Source of the DNA: Delphinus delphis
Lineage: Eukaryota > Chordata > Mammalia > Artiodactyla > Delphinidae
Direction of reading: 5' to 3'
Length of the DNA: 64,000 nucleotides
Assembly: GCF_949987515.2 (NCBI RefSeq)
Contig: NC_082694.2
Location: 59,146,080 to 59,210,079, forward strand
Both the position numbers and the translations under genes were made by a program. Positions 34,120 to 46,440 of this stretch are shown here, in pieces (positions within the stretch are counted from its first letter, which is position 1; every line of letters starts with the position of its first letter). Under the pieces are notes generated by a model that worked only from the letters and a program-made list of their open reading frames with translations, ran no database searches and was not told the DNA's origin.

Positions 34120-36495
34120 CCTATACACTAACAACAAAAGTTCAGAAGGAGAAATTAAGGAAACAATCCCATTTACTATTTCAACAAAAAGGATAAAATA
34201 CCTAGCAATAAACCTAGCTAAGGAGACAGAAGACCTGTATGCAGAAAACTATAAGACACTGATGAAAGATATCAAAGATGACACAAACAGATGGAGAGAT
34301 ACACCATGTTCTTGGATTGGAAGCATCAATATTGTGAAAATGACTGTACTTCCCAAAGCAATCTACAGAGTCACTGCAATCCCTATCAAACTACCAATGG
34401 TATTTTTCACAGAACTTGAACAGAAAATTTTACAATTTTTATGGAAACACAAAAGACCCTGAATAGCCAAAGCAATGTTGAGAAAGAAAAATGGAGCTGG
34501 AAGAGTCAGGCTTCCCAACTTCAGACTACACTACAAAGCTACAGTAATCAAGACAGTATGGTACTGGTACAAAAACAGAATATAGATCAATGGTACAGGA
34601 TAGAAAGCCCAACGATAAACCCACGCACTTATGGTCACCTAATCTATGACAAAGGAGGCAAGAATATATAATGGAGAAAAGACAGTCTCTTCTATAAGTG
34701 GTGCTGGGAAAACTGGACAACTACATGTAAAAGAATGAAATTAGAACACTCCCTAACACCATACACAAAAATAAACCCAAAATGGATTAAAGACCTAAAT
34801 GTAAGACTGGACACTACAAAAGCTTTAGAGGAAAACATAGGAAAAACACTCTTTGTTATAAATCACAGCAAGATCTTTCTTGAACCACCTCCTGGAGTAA
34901 TTAAACTAAAAACAAAATAAACAAATGGGACCTAATTAAAGTTAAAAGCTTCTGCATAGCAAAGGAAACCATAAACAAGATGAAAAGACAAACCTCAGAA
35001 TGGCAGAAAATATTTGCAAATGAAGCAATTGACAAGGGCTTAATCTCCAAAATATACAAAACAGCTCATGCAACTCAATATCAAAACAACAAACAACCCA
35101 ATCCAAAAATGCGTGGAAGACCTAAATAAACATTTCTCCAAAGAAGACATACGGATGGCCAAGAGGCACATGAAAAGATGCTCACATCACTAATTATTCG
35201 AGAAATGCAAATCAAAACTACAATGAGGTATCACCTCATACTAGTCAGAATGGCCATCATCAAAAATCTACAAAGGATAAGTGTTGGAGAGGGTTTAGAG
35301 AAAAGGAACCCTCTTGCACTGTTGGTGGGAATGTAAATTGATACAGCCACTATGGAGAATGGTATGGAGGTTCCTTAAAAAACTAAAATAGAACTACCAT
35401 ATGACCCAACAATCCCACTCCTGGGTGTATACCCTGAGAAAACCATAGTTCAAAAAGACACATGGATCCCAGCGTTTATTGTAGCACTATTTACAGTAGC
35501 CAGGACATGGAAGCAACTTAAATGTCCATCAACAGAGGAATGGATAAAGAAGGTGTGGTACACATATACAATGGAATGTACTCAGCCATAAAAAGGAATG
35601 AAGTTGGGTCATTTGTAGAGATGTGGATGGACCTAGAGTCTGTCATACAGAGTGAAGTTAGTCAACAAGAGAAAAACTAATATCATATATTAACGCATAT
35701 ATGTGGAATCTAGAATAATGGTACAGGTGAACCTATTTGCAGGGCAGGAATAGAGAGGCAGATGTAGAGAACGGACATGTGGACACTAGGGGAAGGGGAG
35801 GGTGGGATGAACTGGGAGATTAAGATTGACATATATACACTACCTTGTGTAAAATAGTGGGAACCTGCTGTATACCACAGGGACTTCACCTCGGTGCTCT
35901 GTGATGACCTAGATGGGTGGGTTGAGGGAGGTGCGTGGGAGAGAGGTCCAAGAGGGTGGGGATATATGTATACCTATAACTGATTAACTTTGTTGTACAG
36001 CAGAAACTAACACAACATTGTAAAGCAAGTATACTGAAATGAAATGAAATGGGTTGTTTAGTTTCCAAGTGTTTCGAGATTTTCCTGTTAACATTCTGTT
36101 ATTGATTTCTAGTTTGTTTCTATTGTGGTCAGAGAACATATTCTTTCTGATTTCAGTTCTTTTAAATTTGTTCAGATTTGTTTTGTAGTCCAAAATATAT
36201 TCTATCTTACTTTGTGTTGCTTGGGCACTTGATAAGAATGTGGTTTTCTCTGTTGTTGTATGGAGTGTTTTATGAATGTTGAATAATTCTTGTTGGCTGA
36301 TGGTGTTGTTGAGTTCTTTCAAATTCTTGGTGATTTTCTATCTAGTTGTACTAATTGTTCAGATAGGGTGTTGAATTGTTCAGCTGTAGCTGTTGATTTG
36401 TCTCTATATCCTCCTTTCAGTTCTATCAGTTTTTGCTTCACATTTTAGAGATGTGTTGTTTGGTGGATACACATTTGGGAATGCTATGTCTTCTT

Positions 36496-36918
36496 TTTTT
36501 TTTTTTTTTTTGCATAAAGTAAAGCCTTACTTCTTTTTTTGTTTATTTTTACTTTATTTATTTATTTATTTATGGCTGCATTGGGTCTTGGTTGCTGCAC
36601 ATGGGCTTTCTCTAGTTGAGGTGAGCGGGGGCTCCTCTTTGTTGCGGTGCGCGGGCTTCTCATTGCAGTGGCTTCTCTTGTTGCGGAGCATGGGCTCTAG
36701 GCATGTGGGCTTCAGCAGTTGTGACTCACGGGCTCAGTAGGTGTTACTTGTGAGCTCAGTAGTTGTGGCTCACGGGCTCTAGAGTGCAGGCTCAGTAGCC
36801 GTGGCGCACGGACTTAGTTGCTCTGCAGCATGTGGGATCTTCCTGGACCAGGGCTTGAATCCATGTCCCCTGTATTGGCAGGCAGATTCTTAACCACTGT
36901 GCCACCAGGGAGGCCCAT
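36496..36918 (-). mobile_element. CHR-type SINE, long form, with extra 3' segment
   Basis: A long-form copy on the minus strand. The duplication gggaatgctatgtcttctt / gggaatgctgtatcttctt is at 36477-36495 and 36919-36937. Between the family tail and the terminal poly(A) there is an extra segment of about 20 bases (36512-36532) that is not part of the SINE. Confidence 0.9.
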
Positions 36919-37253
36919 GGGAATGCTGTATCTTCTTGATAGGTTGACTTTTTCATCATTGTGTAATGTCCCTTTCTGTCCAATAAATTTCCTTGGTTTT
37001 GAAGTCTACTTTATCTGATATTAATATTGCCACTTCTGCTTTCCTTTGATTAATGCTTGCATGATATATATCTTTTTCTGTTCCTTTACTTTTATCCTAT
37101 TTATATCACTGTATTTGAAGGGACTATCATGTAGATGGTACATGGTTAGGTCATGTTTTTTAATCCACACTGTAATCTCTGCCTTTAATTGTTATGACCA
37201 TTTTCATGCAGTGTAATTATTGCTGTGTTATGGCTTAGCCTGTGGGGGTTTTT

Positions 37254-37790
37254 TCTATTTTTTATTTAATGGAAGTATAGTTGATTTACAGTGTTGTGTC
37301 AATCTCTGTTGTACAGCAAAGCGACTCAGTTATACACATATATACATTATTTTTTTATATTCTTTTCTGTTATGGTGTATCACAGGATATTGAATATAGT
37401 TCCCTGTGCTATACATTAGGACCTTGTTGTTTATCCATTCTCAATTTGATAGTTTGCATCTACCAACCCCAAACTCCCAGTTCATCCCTCTTCTTCCCCC
37501 GACCCTTGGCAACTACAAGTCTGTTCTCTTATGTCTATGAGTCTGTTTCTGTTTTATAGATAGGTTCATTTGTGCCATATTTTAGATTCCACATATAAGT
37601 GATATCATATGGTATTTGCCTTTCTCTTTCTGACTTACTTCACTGAATATGATAATCTCTAAGTTGCATCCGTGTTGCAAATAGCATTATTTCCTTCTTT
37701 TTTATGGCTGAGTAATATTCCATTGTATATATGTACCACATCTTTTTTATCCAGTCATGTCAGTGGACGTTTAGGTTGTTTCCATGTTTT
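37254..37790 (-). mobile_element. 5'-truncated L1 3' end
   Basis: Antisense cetartiodactyl L1 3' end: ggaagtatagttgattta, then gttgtacagcaaagcgac, then ttccctgtgctatacatt, then ctgagtaatattccattg. It is nested in the host L1. Confidence 0.85.
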
Positions 37791-37973
37791 TAGCCTGCCA
37801 TTTTAGATGCTATTTTCTGTTTGTTCAGCTTTTCATTTCTGTTTTCTTTTTCCTGCCTTACTGTGGGTTACTTGAACATCTGTTAGAATTCCATTTTGAT
37901 TCCTTTATTGTGTTTTTGAGTATTTCTTTGTATCACTTTTTGTGTGGCTGCTCTGAGTATTACATGATGTATA

Positions 37974-38161
37974 CAGTCAACCCCTGAACAAGGCAGGGGT
38001 TAATTTGTGCATAACTTATTGTTACCCCCCAGTATCTGCTGTTGCTCCGAGTCTCCAGGTTCAATCAACCGTGGACCGTGAAGTATTTACTATTGAAAGA
38101 TATCCCCCTATAACCATGGAGAACCATGCAGATCAAATCCACATTGTTCAAGGGTAAACTG
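37974..38161 (+). mobile_element. MER2/Tigger-type DNA transposon
   Basis: Termini cagtcaacccctgaacaa and ttgttcaagggtaaactg are inverted copies with mismatches. At 188 bases it is the same length as the copy at 23962-24149. Confidence 0.75.
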
Positions 38162-38760
38162 TGCATAACTCATTACAGCTTATTGGTATCATTTTATCAG
38201 TTTGATTGAAGCATAGAGAAACTTTATCTCCCTCCCTTTATGCGATTCTCTTTATAGGATGATTGCCTTAGTATAGAACCACATGAGACAGTGTTATAAT
38301 TTTGCTTCAACAATCAAACATAATTAGAAACGTGAAGAAGAGAAGGAAAGCCTATTGGATTTACCTATATATTTTCTTAGGTTGTTCTTCCTTCCTGGTG
38401 TTCTGAAATTCCTTCCTTTGGTTGTTTGCATTCTGTTTAGATAACTTCTTTTAGCCATTCTTTTAGGGTAGGTCTGCTGGCAACAAATTTTCTTAATTTT
38501 GTTTCATTTGAGAATGTTTTGATTTCCTCTTCATTCCAGAACAGTATTTTCACTGGGTATAGGATTCTGGGTTGATAGCTCTTTTCATTTAGCACCTAAA
38601 AAATATTATTTGACTTCCTTCTGACCTCCCTGGTTTTAGATGAGAAATCTTCTGTTATTTTAATTGTATTTCTAATGTAGGTAAGGTGGTGTTTTCCTCC
38701 GGCTGCATTCAAGCCAGTCTATTTAGGAAATCTACTCTTGCATGTGTGTATGATTTTTTT

Positions 38761-40610
38761 GTGTGAAAAAAAATTTTTTTCCCAGCTGAAGTTGTATTAC
38801 GTTGCTCTAAAATAGAAATGACTTAGAAAGTTTAGTAAAATTATTTCATAAAGTACTACTTTTTAGATGGTAATGATAGTTCTACTTAATTTTTCATAGC
38901 AGCTATAGCTACATAAACTAACTCTTAAAAAGAAGGTCTCCAGTGAAGTAAAAAAAAAATTACATTTATCTATTACCCACCCCACCCCTTTCTAAGCCAG
39001 GGTACTTTATATTTTCAGATTCTATTAGCAAAGGTAATTTTTCATTCCACTGACCCTATTTGAAATTTGGAATCAAATATTTCAGTCTTTAATATATGTA
39101 CTGTAAAATTACCAAGGCTTGAAAGTAGTGAAATCTCTTTATGACTATATTTAAGTTATCTATGTTATATTAGCATTTTACCTGAGGTAGTTTAAAACTT
39201 TGCCCGGTGGGAAAAGTATAAGTAACCATTTCTGGTTCTTATTTTCAGATCTATATAATAAATCAATTCTAGTTTGCTTTTGCTTTCTTGGATTTTTGTC
39301 TTCTATTCAGTATTTAGGTTGAACAGTTATGAAGTTGGTAAAAACATAACTTAATGCTCTTATTTATACCTTATTAACAGTTGTATGTGGAGTGAATTCT
39401 ACCTTTTAGAATGATTAAAGTGTTAAAGGACTCAACTTTTTACAGAATTTACTTTGTTGTTCTACCATTAAGTAACTCTTAATTTTTTCACATAGTCACC
39501 ACTGTGGAACAAAAATATCATGCATAAATGAAAACATTTCTTCTGTGGTTTCTTTTTTAGAGTTTGAGTATGTGATGACTTTTAGCAATTCATAGTACTA
39601 AGCTGTTTTAGTCTGGATACTTTGGTTACAGCAAAAATACAAGTATAAAAATAAAACAATTTTAAAATACAAGTATTTTTTAAAAATAAAAGTTTTAAAT
39701 GGTTTACATTTAATAGCCGATATGTTGGTAACTATGGGCATCTTCATATTGGTTTTATAACCTTCTTAAAAATAAAAAAAGAACTTAAAAGATTGAGATC
39801 TTCCTGTGACTCACTTTGTGGGATCTTGTTCCCTTTTAAATAGTAATAATCGTTCAGTATTCAAATTCAGATTAAAATAAAACAGATGCATTTGAAATAA
39901 AAGTGAAAATCTCTTCCTCTTCTTTCCCTTCCTCTATCCCACCAGGCTTACTCCCCAGAATCTACATAGCCTAATCTTTTATACTTTAAAATCCTTGTTC
40001 TTTCCTCTCAGTAATGAGCTCTTCTCCCTTTTAAAAAATAGAAGCAAACAACAACAAAAAACAAACAAGATCTTAAAGAAAAATTCAGTATATTACAGAT
40101 CACAAAGAAAGTTTTTCTTTTTTTCAGAGGCAATGTGTAGAATTATGCCTCACCTTTACCTGGTGGTACTTGGAGAAGCCCTGGGGAAGCACTCAGTTCT
40201 GTGCTCATAATTTGAAAACTCCTGCTCCCTTTGTGCTTCTGGTAATTAAAAGCAAGAAATTAGTTGAACATTTTATGAAGGAGACATACTTCTGGTTTTT
40301 AAAAACATGTATTTAAAAAGTAGCCTTATATTTGTAATGTAAATGTTGCTTTGTCAGAAGTGTCAATATTTGGAACAAACTTTGGTAATTAATTTTTAAA
40401 TAAGATATAATTCAAACCAGGCTTAGTTAGGATGGGTGTCCAGAATGCTGTCAGAATTCATATAATGCTACATATAAAGTTATTTTCTATATTATCTAAT
40501 CAGTTGTTTTAGGCATACTGCTGAAACTACTCCTATAATGAAAATATATGTTTTTCTTTAAATTTTCTTGATTCTCTTCATTCTTTCTTTTCTTTCTCTC
40601 TTTCTTTGGG
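38761..40610. other. single-copy intron sequence
   Basis: AT-rich DNA with no recognisable exon, RNA gene or repeat. Confidence 0.5.
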
Positions 40611-41560
40611 TAAGAGCTTTACTGAGATATAATTTGTATATTATACAGTCCACCATTTAAAGTATATAATTCAGTGGTTTTTAGTATATTCACAGAGTTG
40701 TACAACCATCACTACATTCAATTATTACTCCTTTTCATCACCTCAAAAAGAAACATTGTATCCTTCAGCTGTCACCCCCCCCCCCCCCCCCCCCCGCAGC
40801 CCCAGGCAGCCATTAAGCTACTTTCTGTCTCTATAAATTTGCCTAGTCTGGACATTTCATATAAATGGAATCATATAATACGTGTGTTCTGTAACTGGCT
40901 TCTTTCACTTAGCAGAATGTTTTAGGCTCGTCCATGTTGTAGTATGTATCAGTATTTCATTCCTTTTTATAGCCAAATAATAGTCCATTGTATGGATATA
41001 CTATGGCTATATTTTATTTATCTATCCATCAATAGATGGACATTTGACTTATTTACATCTTATGGCTGTTAAAAATAATGTTGCTATGAACATTTGTTTA
41101 AAAGTTTTTGTGTGGATGTAATATTTTCAGTTCTCAGAGTGGAATTGCTGGGGCATGTGGTAAACTTCATGTTTACCTGTTTGAGGAGCTGCTATACTGT
41201 TTCCTAAGTGGCTGTACCAGTTTGTACTCCCACCGGCAGTGTGTAAGGGGTCTGATTCCTCTCCAGTCTCGCTAACACTTAATTATCTTTTTGATTCTAG
41301 CCATCTTAGTGGGTATGAAGTGATATGTCATTGTGGTTTTTATATGCATTTTCCTATCAAATAATAATGTTAGACATCTTTCATGTGCATATTGGTCATT
41401 TGTATATCTTCTTTGGAGAAATACCTATTCAGATTCTTTTCCCATTTAATTGGGTTCTCTGTCTTTTTCTTGTTGATTTGTGAGTGTTCTTTGTATATTC
41501 TGAATACAAGTTCCTTATCAGATATATGAATTGCAAAATATTCTTCCCATTATGTGAAAC
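40611..41560 (-). mobile_element. old L1 3' part
   Basis: Antisense L1: actgagatataatttgta, then gtacaaccatcactac, then gtggaattgctggggc, then gtttgtactcccaccgg. It contains the poly(C) tract. Confidence 0.8.
40775..40795 (+). repeat. poly(C) tract of 21
   Basis: Twenty-one consecutive C bases (G on the other strand), inside the old L1 where the parent has a mixed C-rich stretch. Confidence 0.9.
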
Positions 41561-41721
41561 AGAGCATTCTTATAACATTGTGATTAATACAGAAAAATTA
41601 ATTTAAAGCTTATATAAATATTTAATTTTCAGTAAGTGAAAATGTTTAGCACTTGAGCTGTTCTAATCATGGGTTCATCATTAATGTTTCAGGAGTTTAC
41701 TTCAAGCTTGTGCCTTAGGTC

Positions 41722-41895
41722 AGTTGTTCTCAAACTTTATTAAGCATTAGAATCTCTTAGGGGGTTTGTTTTAGTACTTTGCTGGGACCCACTCCCAGAA
41801 TTTCCTAGATTCAAGAAGGTCTTGTGTAGGATCCAAGGTTTTACATTTCTAACAAGTGATGCTGATGCTCTTGGTTCCTGAACCTCTGCTTTAAT
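41722..41895 (+). mobile_element. MER5A-type hAT element
   Basis: cagttgttctcaaacttta, then ttgctgggacccactccc, then acatttctaacaagtgatgc matches the MER5A order. The right terminus is eroded. Confidence 0.75.
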
Positions 41896-42576
41896 GATCT
41901 CTATGAGCCATCATAAGATATTAGAGAAATGCTGATAAGTAGCAATTTCTGCTTGTCTACTAGATAAAATTTAGATTTACCCTCCGTATTTGCACATATA
42001 ATTTGTATATATTTGCATATACATAGTTTCTTATACTATTTAACTATGGTTAATTATTTAACCATAGGTAGTGGCTGAATTATTTAGTTTCTTTCAAAAT
42101 TCCTGCATACATAAAGTATACTTTTCTTCCTAGGGTTGTCTCCCTACAGATCCTCACAAATTTCCTTGAACTTAAGAAAATATCTAATAATCAAAGAATG
42201 TTAGAACTTAAAGGAATTTTAATCATCCAATTAATCCCTTCTCTCCTTGCCTCAGGTAGAGATTAATTAACTCACTTGATCCAAGATTACATAGCTAATT
42301 AATGGTGCGTATAGGTAGTTCTTAGTGAATTTATTTCCAATAATTCTTTTTTGTTTGAAGAAAAGTACAAATTTATATCAGCTCATATATTTTTAGTGAT
42401 TTTCAAATACAGATCTCCTTGGTAACATTTCTTTAGATATTAATAATAAAAAGCTTAATATTTTTGAAATGACTTAAAACTTGAATCTGTGCTAAATGGT
42501 ATTTTATTGCTTTACTGTATACCAAAAAAACCCATGAATTTAGCCTGACAGATAATTAGGTTTTAAAAGGTATTTC
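41896..42576. other. mostly unassigned intron sequence
   Basis: About 42190-42310 has a faint MIR3-like order. The rest is AT-rich without recognisable content. Confidence 0.4.
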
Positions 42577-42795
42577 ATAGGTTTTTTTTTTTTTTTTTTT
42601 GCGCGGTACGCAGGCCTCTCACTGTTGTGGCCTCTCCCGTTGCGGAGCACAGGCTCCGGATGCGCAGGCTCAGCGGCCATGGCTCACGGGCCCAGCCGCT
42701 CCGCGGCATGTGGGATCTTCCCAGACCGGGGCACGAACCCATGTCCCCTGCATTGGCAGGCGGACTCTCAACCACTGCGCCACCAGGGAAGCCCC
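42577..42795 (-). mobile_element. CHR-type SINE, short form
   Basis: Near-consensus copy with poly(T) of about 18 and an extra GC before the usual GGTACGC. No convincing target-site duplication was found. Confidence 0.93.
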
Positions 42796-42799
42796 TATA

Positions 42800-43135
42800 G
42801 GTGTTTTTGTTTTTTCTTTTTCTCCCAGCTTTATTAAGGTATAACTGGCAAAAACTGTATATATTTAAGGTGTACAATGTGATGTTTTGATATACATTTA
42901 CATTGTAAGTGATTACCACAATCAAGCTAATTAACATATCCACCAACTCGCATAATCATCCTTTTTTGGGTTGTGAGAACATTTAAGATGTACTCTGTTA
43001 GCAAATTTCAAGAATACAATATAGTATTATTGACTATAGTCACTGTGCTGTATGTTAAATCTCCAGAACTTATTCATCCTTCATTACTGAAATTTTGTAC
43101 CCTTCGTATAAGGGGTACATTTCCCCTTATAAGCG
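42800..43135 (-). mobile_element. old L1 3' end
   Basis: Antisense 3' UTR: ctttattaaggtataactgg, then aaggtgtacaatgtgatg, then gactatagtcactgtgctg. Confidence 0.8.
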
Positions 43136-43589
43136 TCTTTTCTCTTCTGATTTTAAACAAAGGAAGCATATGAGGAGGAAGATAGATGTTAAAAAATGTG
43201 TGCTAATGAAATGTGGGACAGATTTCCATGAATAAACTCATGTAAAACAGTACAGTGAGCAGGTTATTTATTTCTTGGAGACATGTTACACCTATTAGAA
43301 AATTCAGAGGAGTGATGAGAAAAGGACATTTAATAGAAAAAGTATAAAGCTGCCTGCCCTATGCCCTCTCCCCCCTCTCCTCCCAGCAGCCCCCTGTCCC
43401 AAAAATCTCCCTGGCCAAGTCTGCTTAAGGGAAAAGACAGTCTTGCTTTCGCCAGTCTAGGTTATAGGCTAGTAAATACTCACTTTAATAATTACAGAAA
43501 TACTAAAATCTTTTTTTCATTTAGCCCTTCACCTTAATAGTTAAGTTTGGGGGGGGTGCCCCCAAATTAGTTAATCTGCGTTGTTTCTT
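43136..43589. other. unassigned intron sequence
   Basis: No gene, RNA or confident repeat. It contains a short ggggggtgccccc palindrome-like stretch near 43550-43562. Confidence 0.5.
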
Positions 43590-43953
43590 TTTTTTGAGTT
43601 TTTTTTAAAAAAATATTTATTTATTTATTTTTGGCTGTGTTTGGTCTTTGTTGCTGCGTGCAGGCTTTCTCTAGTTGTGGTGAGCGGGGACTACTCTTCG
43701 TTGTGGTCCGTGGGCTTTTCATTGCAGCGGCTTCTCTTGTTGTGGAGCACAGGCTCTAGGCACGCGGGCTTCAGTAGTTGTGGCACGCAGGCTCAATAGT
43801 TGTGGCTCACGGGCTCTAGAGCACAGGCTCAGTAGTTGTGGCATGTGGGCTTAGTTGCTCTGCGGCGTGTGAAATCTTCTCGGACCAGGGCTCGAACCAG
43901 TGTCTCCTGCATTGGCAGGCAGATTCTTAACCACTGCACCACCAGGGAAGTCC
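43590..43953 (-). mobile_element. CHR-type SINE, long form
   Basis: Long form with the duplication ctgcgttgtttctt / ctgcattgtttctt starting at 43576 and 43954. It carries repeated gtagttgtggc units and a tttatttatttattt tail. Confidence 0.92.
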
Positions 43954-44129
43954 CTGCATTGTTTCTTTCATAGGAGTTTGAGTAGCCAAATAGGCAGCTT
44001 CATATAAACATCTAGTTTTTTTAGACACCAACTGTAAAATGCATAGAAAACACTACTAAACAGTAAAAATAGATTGTGAAAGCACTGCTGACTGACTTAT
44101 TGCCCTTGGTCAGCTCCTGCATAGACTTC

Positions 44130-44640
44130 TACACAGCCAGTAGCCTATTCCAACCATGCTGTAATGTTGCTAAAATAATTTTTCTGCTTCCCTGATAAAA
44201 CTCTTAATGACTTCTGTCTTCTTTGAACAGTGACACAGCCCTGTCCTATGTTAATCTCAGATTATGTGGAACTGGAATAATTTTTGTCTTGGAAGCAAAT
44301 ATTCAAATATTCTTGGTGCGTTTTTCACCAAGGGAACTTACTAAAGTAGGAAATGTACTTCTTTCCCAGATTCAAGAATAGAGAGTTATTTCACTGTTTC
44401 AGATACAGACTTTTGAATGTAGCCTGCAGAACTCAGCTACTTGAGAGCCACGTACTGCCTGGCTGTTAGTTCTCCTTATAATCTAGGAAACGTGCCTCAT
44501 CCTAGCCCTTCCTAACTGAGCTAAGACTTTTCTGCTTGCCTAATCATAGTGTCTCTTTCTCCAGGAAGCCTTTTCAGATTAACTCTGCTCATCCACCAGT
44601 CCTCAAGTAGTTTCTCAAGAATCCTTAGACACTCTCATGG
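44130..44640 (+). mobile_element. L2 fragments
   Basis: Sense L2-like order: ccaaccatgctgtaatg, then aactcttaatgacttctg, then gcttgcctaatcatag, then ttctccaggaagcctttt. The middle part is diverged. Confidence 0.5.
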
Positions 44641-45343
44641 GTCTGAGAGTTGTTTATGGGATTTAACCAATTCTGTAGTTCTCTATAGGTATAGATACTA
44701 ATACTATACATCTAGTGTCTACTGGTGGGTGAAGTTGAAAATGATCATTTTGAAACAATGACAGAACCTTTCTGAAACTTTTTTAAGTAGCACATTTGAG
44801 CAGTGGTTTAAAATAAAGATTTTTTGAAACTGTGTTTTGTGTGATTCTAGGAAGTACCTTAGGGGGACCTTCATGGTGACTGAGGGGATGGATGAACCAG
44901 AGGTAGGAGACACCACCCTCTCTTTAACCAGGGCAGCTTTACTTTTATTTGTGTTATATATTGTGGTTCAGTGGAGATTTCTTTTGGGAGCTCCCCTCTC
45001 CCTGCTAAAAGTTTTGAAAATCACTGGACTAGCAGGTTTATGATGTGGGGTTTTGGAGGGGAAACAACGATGATGTGTGTGGCTGACTGAATTACTTGTA
45101 AATAGACTTTCTGTAGTTAGCCTGATGAGAAGTCCTCCGAAGTTATTAATGGTGATTGGGGAATGCTACTCCAGGACATCTTTGATTAATAGATCAATAG
45201 TTCTCAAGTTTTTGATCTCATGACCCCTTTACACTCTTAAATAATTATTGAGGCTCTCAAAGAGCAACTTGTATATGAGTTATACCCATGAATTTATATT
45301 TTTTAAAATAAAACATTTAAATTTATTTTAAAATACTAAACTC
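44641..45343. other. unassigned intron sequence
   Basis: 45190-45300 (caatagttctcaagttt ... tcatgacccctttacac) resembles an old hAT-type remnant. The rest has no recognisable content. Confidence 0.4.
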
Positions 45344-45696
45344 GGGCTTCCCTGGGGGTGTAGTGGTTAAGAATCCGCCTGCCAGTGCAGGGGACACGGG
45401 TTCAAGCCCTGGTCCAGGAGGATTCCCCATGCCGCAGAGCAACTAGGCCCATGCGCCACAACTCCTGAGCCTACGCTCTAGAGTCCTCAAGCCACAACTA
45501 CTGAGCCCACGTGCCGCAACTGCTGAAGCCTGTGTGCCTAGAGCCCATGCTCTGCAAATGGGAGGGGCCACCGCAATGAGAAGCCTGCACAGCGCAACAA
45601 AGAGTAGCCCCTGCTCGCCATAACTAGAGAAAAGCCCGCGCACAGCAACGAAGACCCAACGCAGCCAAATAAATAGATTAATTAATTAATTTTAAA
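45344..45696 (+). mobile_element. CHR-type SINE, long form
   Basis: Sense long form ending acgcagccaaataaataga. The duplication aaatactaaactc / aaatagtaaactc is at 45331-45343 and 45697-45709. Confidence 0.93.
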
Positions 45697-45834
45697 AAAT
45701 AGTAAACTCATTACATATTAACAACAATAAATTTTTAATTAAAATAACGATGTTTTCCAAACAAAAAAATTTAGTGTCATTGTTTTACATTTTTGCAAAT
45801 CTCTTTACCATCTGGCTTAATAGAAGAAACACAG

Positions 45835-45985
45835 AGGGACTTCCCTGGTGGTCCAGTGGTTAAGACTCTGCACTTCCACTGCAGGGGGCACAGGTTCGAT
45901 CCCTGATCGGGGAGCTAAGATCCCGCATGCTACATGGCTCAGCCAAAAATAAAAATAAATTTTAAAAAATAAATTAAAAAAAAAA
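45835..45985 (+). mobile_element. short tRNA-derived SINE
   Basis: About 150 bases from gggacttccctggtggtcc to an A-rich tail. The perfect duplication agaagaaacacaga is at 45822-45835 and 45986-45999. The shared final A at 45835 makes the left border uncertain by a base or two. Confidence 0.92.
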
Positions 45986-46254
45986 AGAAGAAACACAGAT
46001 TCTCATATCTCCCTCTGCATCCAGTCTGTTGTGATATGCTGTTTTAGTTGAACTACATGAAGAAAATATAGCCTCATGCATATAAATAGTTGGGAAGGGA
46101 AAAGGTTTTTCAGATGATATGAATGTTTTTCTTTGACATCAGACCCCGTTAAGTTGTAGTTTCTTATTTGCCATGTGGAATCTGAAACCATAGCAATGGA
46201 CTTTTTGTTTCCTGAACTTAGAGTAGCAATGTACTCTTGTAGAAAGGCTCTAAA

Positions 46255-46440
46255 GGCTCATCGTTGCTGCTCTATCACCCTCAAAGTCCTTAAGTGATCT
46301 GGCCTCCTACTACCTCTTTGATCTCATCTCCAAACCCTCTGCTGACTCTGCTTTAGTCTCACTGCACTCCGTGCTGTTTGTTTCTCTAAACAGTATCCTG
46401 TGTTGGCTTTTGTGCTGCTGTTCCCTCTGACTTCTTAGCA
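46255..46440 (+). mobile_element. L2 fragment
   Basis: Sense L2 order: gtccttaagtgatctggcc, then ctcatctccaaaccctc, then gctgctgttccctctgac. Confidence 0.7.

Larger units (their letters stand above)
31026..35690 (+). pseudogene. L1 ORF2 remnant (endonuclease and reverse transcriptase)
   Basis: ORF2p normally nicks target DNA and reverse-transcribes L1 RNA. The N-terminus is recognisable (TLNVNGLN of the endonuclease), but a TAA follows about 32 codons in. The best preserved part is 33510-33890, with the reverse-transcriptase block [15 protein letters not shown] and the catalytic FADDM motif. Later blocks at 34262-34462 and around 35.5 kb match the C-terminal region. It is interrupted by an L1 3' end and two SINEs. 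Confidence 0.9.
29653..36052 (+). mobile_element. near full-length L1, degenerate, with nested insertions
   Basis: A sense L1 with a 5' UTR (29653-30075), ORF1 remnant, ORF2 remnant and 3' UTR ending in a simple (AAATG)n-like tail. The flanks share gttgtttag (29644-29652 and 36053-36061), which also join the two halves of the antisense host L1. Removing three internal insertions leaves about 5.5 kb. Stops and frameshifts make it inactive. Confidence 0.9.
24640..38760 (-). mobile_element. old host L1 split by about ten insertions
   Basis: Segments of one antisense L1 appear in consistent order: 3' UTR (24.67 kb), ORF2 (25.56-27.77 and 28.0-28.46 kb), 29.31-29.65, 36.06-36.48, 36.94-37.25, 37.80-37.97 and 38.16-38.76 kb. 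The order agrees with the uninterrupted L1 at 17.2-23.2 kb. Between them lie the pseudogene, SINEs, L1 insertions and MER2 listed separately. That it is one element is an inference from collinearity. Confidence 0.7.
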
